Positions 13,806-20,711 of a stretch of DNA of 20,711 bases are shown here, piece by piece. The notes under the pieces were generated by a model. The model worked only from the letters and a program-made list of their open reading frames with translations, was not told the DNA's origin and searched no databases. This stretch comes from an uncultured Gammaproteobacteria bacterium (GTDB lineage: Bacteria; Pseudomonadota; Gammaproteobacteria; Rariloculales; Rariloculaceae): NCBI GenBank assembly GCA_946887385.1, contig CAMPKU010000047.1, positions 1-20,711 of the forward strand. The letters are read 5' to 3'. A program made the translations under genes and the position numbers. Every line of letters starts with the position of its first letter. Within the stretch, counting starts at the first letter, position 1.

Positions 13806-15065
13806 ATGGCCCAGCTCTCGCAAGACTGCTTCGCATCCGGCGCGGCGATTCTATCGGTGGACGACGCCGTGGCCGCGATCGTGGCGCAGCTTCGCCCCGT
13901 CGATGGGGTGGATACCGTCGCGCTCGTGGATGCCGACGGCCGTGTTCTGGCGGAGGATTTGCTCGCGACGTTGCAGCTGCCGCCGTTCACGAACTCCGCC
14001 GTGGACGGCTACGCCGTGCGCGGGGAGGACTTGCCTACCGGCGATGCACGCTCGTTCCGCGTTGCAGGCCGGCTGCAAGCCGGTAGCGCTGCGGCCGGTG
14101 CGGCGGTGGCGCCCGGCGAAGCGGTTCGCATCTTCACGGGAGCGCCGATGCCCGCGGGTGCCGACACCGTTTTCATGCAGGAAGATGCGCGCACCGACGA
14201 AGCGGGCGGCGTGCTGCTGCCTGCGGGGTTGAAGCGAGGCGCGAACGTGCGGCCGGCGGGCGAGGACATCACGCTCGGTAGAGTGATCGTGCCGGCCGGA
14301 CGCCGGCTGCGCCCGCAAGACGTCGCGGCGGTCGCGGCCATGGGCCGCACCGAGGCGCGGGTTCGCCGGCGCGTGAAGGTGGCCGTGTTCTCGAACGGCG
14401 ACGAGATCGCGCAGCCGGGTACGGTGCGGCGCGAGAACCAAGTCTTCGACTCGAACCGCTTCATGCTGATTGCGATGCTGCGGCGGCTCGGCTGCGAAGT
14501 AAGCGACCTCGGCATTCGCGGCGACGACAGCACGGAAATTGCGGCGGTGCTCGAAGCGGCCGCCCGTGCCAACGACCTGATCTTGAGCTCGGGCGGCGTG
14601 TCCACGGGAGAAGGCGATTACGTCAAGGCGGCCATCGAGAGCGTGGGTACGCTCGTGTTCTGGCGCATTGCGATGAAGCCGGGGCGGCCGGTTGCCATGG
14701 GCGTGATCGATGGAACGCCGTTCATCGGCCTGCCCGGCAATCCCGTGGCGAGCTTCATCACGTTCGCGCGCGTGGCGCGCCCCGCGATTCTGGCGCTCGC
14801 GGGCGCCGACTGGTCTGCACCGCCGGCCGTGCCGGTGCGGGCGCAGTTCCTGTATCGGAAGAAACCTGCGCGCCGCGAGTACGTGCGCGTTCACCTGCGC
14901 AGGGCCGACGATGGGATGCTCGAGGCCGTGAAATTTCCGCGCGAGGGGGCCGGGCTGCTATCCTCACTGGTCGATACCGATGGCGTGGTGGAGCTTCCGG
15001 AGCACCTCACGCGCGTCGAACCGGGACAGATGGTGAATTGCCTTACTTATGCCTCTCTGCTCTAA
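13806..15065 (+). CDS. moeA: Molybdopterin molybdenumtransferase MoeA
   Basis: 419 residues, normal length. MoeA inserts molybdate into adenylylated molybdopterin to give Moco. Visible family blocks are SVDDA near 17-21, PPFTNSAVDGYAV (59-71), IFTGAPMPAGADTVFMQED (109-127), RPAGED, SNGDEI, the MoaB/MogA-like core SSGGVSTGEGDYVK (261-274), GLPGNPVAS (308-316) and an all-beta C-terminal domain. The E. coli motif SGGVSxGxxD is here SGGVSTGEGD. Placement between fdhD and the dehydrogenase subunits implies dedicated cofactor supply. The sequence cannot show whether it prefers molybdate or tungstate. Confidence 0.95.
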   Translation: MAQLSQDCFASGAAILSVDDAVAAIVAQLRPVDGVDTVALVDADGRVLAEDLLATLQLPPFTNSAVDGYAVRGEDLPTGDARSFRVAGRLQAGSAAAGAAVAPGEAVRIFTGAPMPAGADTVFMQEDARTDEAGGVLLPAGLKRGANVRPAGEDITLGRVIVPAGRRLRPQDVAAVAAMGRTEARVRRRVKVAVFSNGDEIAQPGTVRRENQVFDSNRFMLIAMLRRLGCEVSDLGIRGDDSTEIAAVLEAAARANDLILSSGGVSTGEGDYVKAAIESVGTLVFWRIAMKPGRPVAMGVIDGTPFIGLPGNPVASFITFARVARPAILALAGADWSAPPAVPVRAQFLYRKKPARREYVRVHLRRADDGMLEAVKFPREGAGLLSSLVDTDGVVELPEHLTRVEPGQMVNCLTYASLL

Positions 15066-15086
15066 CCATTCCGGCGAATCGAGCGG

Positions 15087-15100
15087 GGAGAAGGATCTCC
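15087..15100 (+). promoter_or_regulatory. Ribosome binding site of the formate dehydrogenase beta gene inside a mini inverted repeat
   Basis: GGAG (15087-15090), loop AAGGAT (15091-15096), CTCC (15097-15100), ending 1 base before ATG 15102. AAGGA in the loop is a good Shine-Dalgarno at 6 bases from the start. The 4-bp stem is short and may be chance. Confidence 0.3.
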
Positions 15101-15101
15101 A

Positions 15102-16778
15102 ATGAGACCAGAAACTCCGCGCTCGCGCCGCGAGCGCGGGCCGAAAGGCCGCGTCCTCGACGACGCGGCGCTCGCAGACGTCCGCGCGTTGCTCGGTGAG
15201 AAGGAGCGGCGCCGCGATCTGTTGATCGAGCACCTGCACCTGATCCAGGACAAATTCGGCTGTCTCGAAGCCCGGCACTTGCGCGCGCTCGCCGAGGAAA
15301 TGCGTTTGGCGCAGGCCGAGGTCTACGAAGTGGCGTCGTTCTACGACCATTTCGATATCGTCAAAGAGGGCGAGGCGAAGCCGGCGCCCGTGACGATCCG
15401 CGTCTGCGAATCCATTAGCTGCATGATCGCGGGCGCCGACGATCTCATCGAGCGCTTGAGCGCCGGCGTCGATCCTGAGCAGGTGCGGGTGGTGCGGGCT
15501 GCGTGTATCGGCCGCTGCGCCGGGGCGCCGGCGGCGCGCGTGGGCGACCGCGAAGTCGAGAATGCGACGGTGGAAGGGCTTCTGCGCGACGTGCGCGAGC
15601 GGCGCACCGGCGTCGTCGTGCCGCAGTACGTCGGCTTCGAGGCGTATCGCACCGGCGGAGGGTATCGCCTGCTCGAGTCGGTGCGCTCCGGGCAGCTCAC
15701 GCCCGAGGCCGTCATCGAGAAGCTGCAGGCGTCGGGTTTGCGCGGCCTCGGCGGCGCGGGTTTCCCGCCCGGCAAGAAGTGGCAGTTCGTGCGCTCCTAT
15801 GCCGGACCGCGTTTGATGTCCATCAACGGCGACGAGGGCGAGCCTGGCACGTTCAAGGACCGCTGGTTCCTCGAGCGCGATCCGCATCGCACGCTCGAAG
15901 GCGCGTTGATCGCGGCGCATTGCGTGGAAGCCGAGCGCATTTATTTCTACATGCGCAACGAGTACCCGGGTGTGCTCGAAATTTTGCGGCGCGAGATCGC
16001 GGCCCTCGAAGCCGCCGGCATCGCGGCGCCGGGATTCATCGAGCTGCGCCGGGGCGCGGGTGCGTATATCTGCGGCGAAGAGAGCGCGATGATCGAGAGC
16101 ATCGAAGGCAAGCGCGGCTTGCCGCGCAATCGCCCGCCGTACATCGCAGAAGTAGGCATCTTCGGCCGCCCCACGTTGAACCAGAACGTCGAGACGCTGT
16201 GGTGGATCCGCGACATCCTGCACCACGGCGCCGAATGGTTCGCCAAACAAGGCCGCGACGGCCATCCGGGGCCGCGCTCGTGGTCCGTGTCGGGGCGCGT
16301 GAAGAAGCCCGGCGTGGTTCAGGCGCCGGCCGGCGTCACGGCGCGTGAGCTCATCAACGATTATTGCGGCGGTATGCTCGAGGGCCATGAGTTCACGGCC
16401 TATCTGCCGGGCGGCGCGTCGGGCGGCATTTTGCCGGCCTCCCTCGGCGACATTCCGCTCGATTTCGGCGGCGAGCTCGCGAAGGTGGGCGCGTTCGTCG
16501 GCTCGCACGCCGTGGTCGTATTTTCGAACCACGACGACGTGAAGGATGCCGTGGTGAACCTGCTGAAATTTTTCAGGCACGAAAGCTGCGGCCAATGCAC
16601 GCCGTGCCGCGAAGGCACGGATAAAATGGTCACGCTGCTGAAGGCCGAGGGCGCATTGAACGAATCAGCCCTACGAGACCTCGAAACGGTCATGCGCGAC
16701 TCGTCGATTTGCGGCCTGGGCCAGGCGGCACCGAACCCGGTGAACCATCTGCTCACGCTGTTCCGGAAGGGCCCTTGA
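15102..16778 (+). CDS. fdsB: NAD-dependent formate dehydrogenase beta subunit, NuoE-NuoF fusion (FdsG-FdsB, FDH1B type)
   Basis: 558 residues. It is the diaphorase arm that takes electrons from the alpha subunit and reduces NAD+ in the cytoplasm. The N-terminal NuoE-like part (about 20-165) binds [2Fe-2S] by C102/C107 (VCESISC) and C135/C139 (ACIGRC). The NuoF-like part (about 170-558) has the FMN/NADH loop GLRGLGGAGFPPGKKW (212-227), NGDEGEPGTFKDR (242-254), GAGAYICGEESAMIESIEGK (318-337), and [4Fe-4S] ligands C496, C499, C502 (SCGQCTPCREGT) and C537 (SSICGLGQ). In Rhodobacter and Cupriavidus Fds these halves are separate proteins (FdsG, FdsB). The fusion and two-subunit layout match Methylorubrum extorquens FDH1. 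A basic, disordered N-terminal tail of about 17 residues precedes the domain. The alpha gene begins 1 base after its stop. Confidence 0.94.
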   Translation: MRPETPRSRRERGPKGRVLDDAALADVRALLGEKERRRDLLIEHLHLIQDKFGCLEARHLRALAEEMRLAQAEVYEVASFYDHFDIVKEGEAKPAPVTIRVCESISCMIAGADDLIERLSAGVDPEQVRVVRAACIGRCAGAPAARVGDREVENATVEGLLRDVRERRTGVVVPQYVGFEAYRTGGGYRLLESVRSGQLTPEAVIEKLQASGLRGLGGAGFPPGKKWQFVRSYAGPRLMSINGDEGEPGTFKDRWFLERDPHRTLEGALIAAHCVEAERIYFYMRNEYPGVLEILRREIAALEAAGIAAPGFIELRRGAGAYICGEESAMIESIEGKRGLPRNRPPYIAEVGIFGRPTLNQNVETLWWIRDILHHGAEWFAKQGRDGHPGPRSWSVSGRVKKPGVVQAPAGVTARELINDYCGGMLEGHEFTAYLPGGASGGILPASLGDIPLDFGGELAKVGAFVGSHAVVVFSNHDDVKDAVVNLLKFFRHESCGQCTPCREGTDKMVTLLKAEGALNESALRDLETVMRDSSICGLGQAAPNPVNHLLTLFRKGP

Positions 16779-16779
16779 G

Positions 16780-19611
16780 ATGACGGACACAATCGTTTTC
16801 AAGCTCGACGGCAAGGACGTTGCTGCCAGCCCGAGCGAAACCATTTGGGACGTGGCGAAGCGCGAAGGCACCAAGATCCCGCATCTGTGCCACGTCGACT
16901 TGCCGGGTTACCGGGTGGACGGCAATTGCCGCGCATGCATGGTCGAGGTGAAAGGCGAGCGCGTGCTCGCGGCTTCTTGCATTCGCAAACCTGTGGCCGG
17001 CATGGAAGTGCAGACGCAATCGCAGCGCGCCGTTAAATCGCGCGAGATGGTGTTCGAGCTACTCGTGAGCAACATGCGGCCGCGCGAAGACGGGCCCGAC
17101 AACCAGGCGCCGTTCTGGCAATGGGCGTCGTCGATGGGCATTACGAGCAGCCAGCGCTATGCGTCGAAGTTCGCGCCCGGCGAGCACGAGCACGAGCACG
17201 AAGAGGCCGCCCTCGATCTCTCCAATCCCGCCATCGCCGTCAATCTGGACGCGTGCATCTCCTGCAACGCATGCATGCGCGCGTGCCGCGACGTGCAGGT
17301 CAACGACGTGATCGGCATGGGATTGCGCGGCAGCCATACCGTGCCCGTGTTCGACATCCACGATCCGATGGGCCTTTCGACCTGCGTCACGTGCGGCGAG
17401 TGCGTGCAAGCGTGCCCCACGGGTGCGCTGTACGAAAAATCGCTCATGGACAAAACATTCACCAAGCGCGCGGTGCAGAAGTTCGACAAGGTCGTGAATA
17501 CGCTGTGCCCGTTCTGCGGCGTGGGCTGTCAAACGGCGGTGGCCGTGAAGGACAACCGCATCGTGCAGGTTGACGGCCGCAACGGTTATGCGAACGAAAA
17601 TCGGCTGTGCGTGAAAGGCCGTTTCGGCTTCGACTACGTTGCCTCGCCCGAGCGCCTGACGAAGCCGCTGATTCGCCGCGACGACGCGCCGAAGAGCGCT
17701 GCCGACGTCGACAAGCCGTTTGCCGACCGCTTGAGCGTGTTTCGCGAAGCCACCTGGGAAGAAGCGCTCACGCGCGCCGCCGCGGGGCTCAAGAAGATTC
17801 TCGACGAGCGCGGCGGCAAAGCGCTGTCGGGCTTCGGCTCGGCGAAGGGCTCGAACGAAGAGGCGTATCTGTTCCAGAAGCTCGTGCGCACGGGCTTCGA
17901 AACGAACAACGTCGATCACTGCACACGGCTGTGCCACGCGTCGAGTGTTGCGGCGCTCATGGAGGGCATCGGCTCGGGCGCCGTGTCGGCGCCGTTCAAT
18001 GCGGCGATGGAGGCCGACTGCATCATCGTCATCGGCGCGCGTCCCACGGTGAACCATCCGGTTGCCGCCACGTTCTTCAAGCAGGCCGCGAAGCGCGGCG
18101 CGAAGCTGATCGTCATCGATCCGCGCGGCCAAGACCTCATGCGTCACGCTACGCACGGCCTCAAGTTCAGGCCCGGCAGCGACGTTGCGCTGCTCAACGC
18201 ATTCCTGCATACGATCATCGAGGAAAAGCTGTACGACGAGGCGTACATTCGCGACCACGTTGCCGGCTTCGAATCGCTGAAGGCCAAGGTCAAGGACTTC
18301 TCGCCCGAAGCCATGGCCGAGGTCGTGGGCGTGAAGGCGGACGTGCTGCGCGATGTCGCACGCATCTACGCCACCTCGAAGGCGTCGATCATCTTCTGGG
18401 GTATGGGTATCTCGCAGCACACGCATGGCACCGACAACGCGCGCTGCCTGATTGCGCTCGCGTTGATCACGGGCCAGATCGGCCGCCGCGGCACGGGGCT
18501 GCACCCGCTGCGCGGCCAGAACAACGTGCAGGGCGCGTCGGACGCCGGCCTGATCCCGATGTACTTCCCGGACTACAAGTCCGTTGAGAAGCTCGACATT
18601 CGTGGCTGGTACGAGAACTTTTGGGGGCAGACGCTCGACCCCAAACGCGGCCTCACTGTGGTCGAGATCATGGACGCCGTGCACGAAGGCGAGATCACGG
18701 GCATGTACATCATGGGCGAGAACCCCGCGATGTCGGACCCCGATCAGGACCATGCGCGCGCGGCGCTCGCCAAGCTCGAGCACCTCGTGGTGCAGGACAT
18801 CTTCCTCACGGAGACGGCGTGGTACGCCGACGTGGTGCTGCCGGCCTCGGCGCACGCCGAGAAAGTGGGCACGTACACGAACACCAATCGCCAGGTGCAG
18901 ATGGGCCGCCCGGCCCTCGATATGCCCGGCGAGGCGCGGCAGGACTGGGAGCTCATCGTGGAGCTCGCTCGGCGCATCGGCCTTGATTGGCAGTACCGCC
19001 ACGTCTCGGACGTTTATACCGAAATGGCTGCGACGATGCCGTCCCTGAAAAACATTTCCTGGGAGCGCATCGACCGCGAAGACTCGGTGATCTACCCGTC
19101 GCAGGCTCCGGACGTGCCCGGCGACGAGATTGCCTTCACGAGCGGCTTCCCGACGGCCGACGGCCGCGCCAAGATCGTGCCCACGGACCTCTTGCCGCCC
19201 GATGAAGTGCCCGATGCCGAGTATCCGCTCGTGCTCACGACGGGACGGCTGCTCGAGCATTGGCACACCGGTGCGATGACTCGCCGGGCCGGCGTGCTCG
19301 ATGCGATCGAGCCCGTGGGCATCGCCGCGATGAATCCGCGCGACATGCACAAGCGCGGGCTACGCCAGGGCGACAAGATCACCGTCGAAACCCGACGCGG
19401 CGTGCTCGAGGCGATCTTGCGCCCCGATCGCGAAGTTGCCGAGGGCATGGTCTTCATGCCGTTCTGCTTCGCGGAGAGCCCCGCGAATCGGCTTACGAAT
19501 CCGAAGCTCGATCCGTTCGGCAAGATTCCCGAGTTCAAGTATTGCGCCGCGCGCGTCGAAAAGGCCGAGCAGGCGACCGTCCGCGAGGCCGCTTTGGCCA
19601 CGGCGGAATGA
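16780..19611 (+). CDS. fdsA: NAD-dependent formate dehydrogenase catalytic alpha subunit (Mo/W-bis-MGD)
   Basis: 943 residues from ATG 16780, with GGAAGGG (16765-16771) at good spacing. It oxidises formate to CO2 and can reduce CO2 in reverse. N-terminal [2Fe-2S] domain: C37, C50, C53, C67. Then a His/Glu-rich linker GEHEHEHEEA (134-143). Two ferredoxin-type [4Fe-4S] sites: C159/162/165/169 and C202/205/208/212. The molybdopterin-domain cluster is CPFCGVGC (243-250) plus C277. The metal ligand is Cys385 with catalytic His386 in CTRLCHASS, so this is a cysteine, not selenocysteine, enzyme. RGQNNVQGASDAG, GENPAMSDPD and a C-terminal molydopterin-binding domain with TTGRLLEHWHTGAMTRR follow. No Cys lies between 68 and 158, so the NuoG-type His-Cys3 cluster is absent. 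Mo versus W cannot be read from the sequence; the layout resembles W-containing FDH1. Confidence 0.95.
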   Translation: MTDTIVFKLDGKDVAASPSETIWDVAKREGTKIPHLCHVDLPGYRVDGNCRACMVEVKGERVLAASCIRKPVAGMEVQTQSQRAVKSREMVFELLVSNMRPREDGPDNQAPFWQWASSMGITSSQRYASKFAPGEHEHEHEEAALDLSNPAIAVNLDACISCNACMRACRDVQVNDVIGMGLRGSHTVPVFDIHDPMGLSTCVTCGECVQACPTGALYEKSLMDKTFTKRAVQKFDKVVNTLCPFCGVGCQTAVAVKDNRIVQVDGRNGYANENRLCVKGRFGFDYVASPERLTKPLIRRDDAPKSAADVDKPFADRLSVFREATWEEALTRAAAGLKKILDERGGKALSGFGSAKGSNEEAYLFQKLVRTGFETNNVDHCTRLCHASSVAALMEGIGSGAVSAPFNAAMEADCIIVIGARPTVNHPVAATFFKQAAKRGAKLIVIDPRGQDLMRHATHGLKFRPGSDVALLNAFLHTIIEEKLYDEAYIRDHVAGFESLKAKVKDFSPEAMAEVVGVKADVLRDVARIYATSKASIIFWGMGISQHTHGTDNARCLIALALITGQIGRRGTGLHPLRGQNNVQGASDAGLIPMYFPDYKSVEKLDIRGWYENFWGQTLDPKRGLTVVEIMDAVHEGEITGMYIMGENPAMSDPDQDHARAALAKLEHLVVQDIFLTETAWYADVVLPASAHAEKVGTYTNTNRQVQMGRPALDMPGEARQDWELIVELARRIGLDWQYRHVSDVYTEMAATMPSLKNISWERIDREDSVIYPSQAPDVPGDEIAFTSGFPTADGRAKIVPTDLLPPDEVPDAEYPLVLTTGRLLEHWHTGAMTRRAGVLDAIEPVGIAAMNPRDMHKRGLRQGDKITVETRRGVLEAILRPDREVAEGMVFMPFCFAESPANRLTNPKLDPFGKIPEFKYCAARVEKAEQATVREAALATAE

Positions 19612-19615
19612 GCGT

Positions 19616-20119
19616 GTGCGGCTGATCGGGCTCGCGGGATGGAGCGGCAGCGGCAAGACCACTTTGCTCGCGAAGCTCCTCCCGATCCTAATCGCGCGCG
19701 GCCGCAGCGTCTCGACGATCAAGCACGCGCACCACAGCTTCGACATCGATCAACCAGGTAAGGACTCGCACACGCACCGGCTCGTCGGCGCGCACGAGGT
19801 GCTGATCTCGAGCGCGCGGCGCTGGGCGTTGATGCACGAGCTGCGCGGCGCAGCCGAGCCCACGTTGGCCGAGCTCGTGCCGCACCTGGCGCGCGTGGAT
19901 CTCGTCATCGTCGAAGGGTTCAAGACGGAGCGCCATGCGAAGCTCGAGGTGCACCGCGCATCCGTGGGCAAGCCGCTGCTGTACCCGAGCGATCCGCAGA
20001 TCGTCGCGATCGCGAGCGATGAACGGCCCGCGAGCGTGCCGCTGCCGCTCGCCGACCTCAACGACATTGAAGCGATCGCGGATCTCGTCGACGAGCTCGC
20101 GCGGCCCTTTCCGCCATGA
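19616..20119 (+). CDS. mobB: Molybdopterin-guanine dinucleotide biosynthesis protein MobB
   Basis: 167 residues from GTG 19616, 4 bases after the alpha-subunit stop. An ATG at 19608 is out of frame, and longer in-frame extensions would run inside fdsA. It is a P-loop GTPase-like helper: GWSGSGKTT (8-16), TIKHAHHSFDID, PGKDSHTHRLVGA, VDLVIVEGFK and DPQIVAIASD, all typical of MobB. It binds GTP and assists MobA in attaching GMP to the cofactor; it is helpful but not essential in E. coli. Its position directly after a bis-MGD enzyme is consistent. Its stop overlaps the mobA start (ATGA). Confidence 0.92.
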   Translation: MRLIGLAGWSGSGKTTLLAKLLPILIARGRSVSTIKHAHHSFDIDQPGKDSHTHRLVGAHEVLISSARRWALMHELRGAAEPTLAELVPHLARVDLVIVEGFKTERHAKLEVHRASVGKPLLYPSDPQIVAIASDERPASVPLPLADLNDIEAIADLVDELARPFPP

Positions 20120-20711
20120 GCGCGAGCGAGGTGGTTGGGCTGGTGCTTGCGGGTGGCCGCTCGGTTCGCTTCGGCGGCGAGAAGGCCGTTGCGTTGCTCG
20201 ACGGCCGGCCGCTGCTGTTGTGGGCTGTCAACCGGTTGCGCACCGTGTGCGCGCATGTAGCAGTGAACGTTCGGCCCGGAACCGATGCAGATGCCGTTGC
20301 GCTTGCCGAAGGGCTGCCCGCAATTCACGACGCGCCTGGCGACCCTTTGGGTCCGCTCGCCGGTGTCAAGGTTGGTCTCGTTTGGGCCGAGGAGCAGGGC
20401 GCTCGTATTCTTGCCGTCAGCCCTTGCGATGCGCCGCTGTTGCCGGATGACCTATACGTGCGGTTGCTGCATCAGGCACCGGACGGGGCGGCCATGGCTG
20501 AAACGAGTGATGGCAGGCAGCCGCTCTGTGCGTTGTGGCCCGTCACCGCTTTGCCCATCGTCAGTGAAGCCCTGGCCGGTGGAGCTCATCCGCCGACGTG
20601 GCAACTGCTGGAGCGAATCGGTGCCCGCAAGGTTGCATTCGAGCCGCCCGAAGCATTCTCGAACATCAACACGCGTGAGGAGCTAGCCGCTCTCGAGAGT
20701 CGGATCCAACG
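20116..20711 (+). CDS. mobA: Molybdenum cofactor guanylyltransferase MobA, 3' end cut by window
   Basis: Open frame from ATG 20116 with no stop before the window edge; 198 residues are visible, close to the usual full length of about 190-210. MobA transfers GMP from GTP to molybdopterin; two rounds give the bis-MGD that the formate dehydrogenase alpha subunit binds. Motifs are the nucleotide loop LAGGRSVRFGGEK (11-23), a variant of the common LAGGxSxRMGxDK; GDPLGPLAGV (75-84); the metal-binding SPCDAPLLP (102-110); and FSNINTREEL (181-190). The ATGA overlap with mobB suggests coupled translation. The last few residues and the stop are not in the window. Confidence 0.9.
   Translation, partial: MSASEVVGLVLAGGRSVRFGGEKAVALLDGRPLLLWAVNRLRTVCAHVAVNVRPGTDADAVALAEGLPAIHDAPGDPLGPLAGVKVGLVWAEEQGARILAVSPCDAPLLPDDLYVRLLHQAPDGAAMAETSDGRQPLCALWPVTALPIVSEALAGGAHPPTWQLLERIGARKVAFEPPEAFSNINTREELAALESRIQ

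Noticed and set aside
17920..17950. Possible selenocysteine in the formate dehydrogenase active site
   Set aside because: The metal-ligand codon in the RLCH motif is TGC (Cys385). There is no in-frame TGA, so no selenocysteine insertion is involved.
17059..19350. Long open frame on the - strand (763 codons) opposite the formate dehydrogenase alpha gene
   Set aside because: Its Arg/His/Val-rich translation has no recognisable domain, and it lies wholly opposite a gene with clear motifs. Such frames are common in GC-rich DNA. The same applies to 7140-8792 and 14964-16595 on the - strand.

Overview
The window is GC-rich, densely coded chromosomal DNA from a proteobacterium. A gammaproteobacterium is most likely but not proven. 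Pointers are a hopanoid-type glycosyltransferase (HpnB) and an HpnM-like protein, a secreted protein with a TonB C-terminal domain, Sbp/CysTWA-type sulfate import, and an NAD-linked soluble formate dehydrogenase of the fused FDH1 type. I see no tRNA, rRNA, insertion sequence, CRISPR array or phage gene. No gene-free stretch exceeds about 220 bases.

Left part (1-1964, + strand): the C-terminal part of hpnB, then an exported protein with TPR-like helices and a TonB C-terminal domain. Middle part (2128-11232, + strand): a tightly packed run of an extra-long sulfate-transporter ATPase (cysA with a Usp-like C-terminal extension), a sulfate-binding lipoprotein, the permeases cysT and cysW, a membrane histidine kinase, an OmpR-type response regulator, azlC, azlD and an HpnM/MlaC-like periplasmic protein. 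Most junctions are 4-base stop/start overlaps (TTGA, ATGA, GTGA), so this looks like one transcription and translation unit. Three direct repeats of the form N-W-ACCG, 11 and 12 bases apart, lie just upstream of it and could be the binding site of its own response regulator.

One gene on the - strand (11241-12704) encodes an HMG-CoA-synthase-family enzyme with the Glu/Cys/His catalytic triad intact. It is transcribed away from the next operon across a 220-base divergent promoter region.

Right part (12925 to the window end, + strand): a formate dehydrogenase operon with its own cofactor-maturation genes. The order is fdhD (sulfuration of the cofactor), moeA (metal insertion into molybdopterin), a fused NuoE/NuoF-like beta subunit (NAD+ reduction), the metal-bis-MGD catalytic alpha subunit, mobB and mobA (bis-MGD formation). 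mobA runs off the right edge. Together these would make and mature a soluble NAD+-dependent Mo or W formate dehydrogenase.

The most unusual part is the middle operon. A sulfate ABC transporter is translationally coupled to a two-component system whose kinase has cysteines in its PAS region, and its ATPase carries a Usp-like domain. Both suggest sensing and regulation of sulfate import by a route other than CysB.
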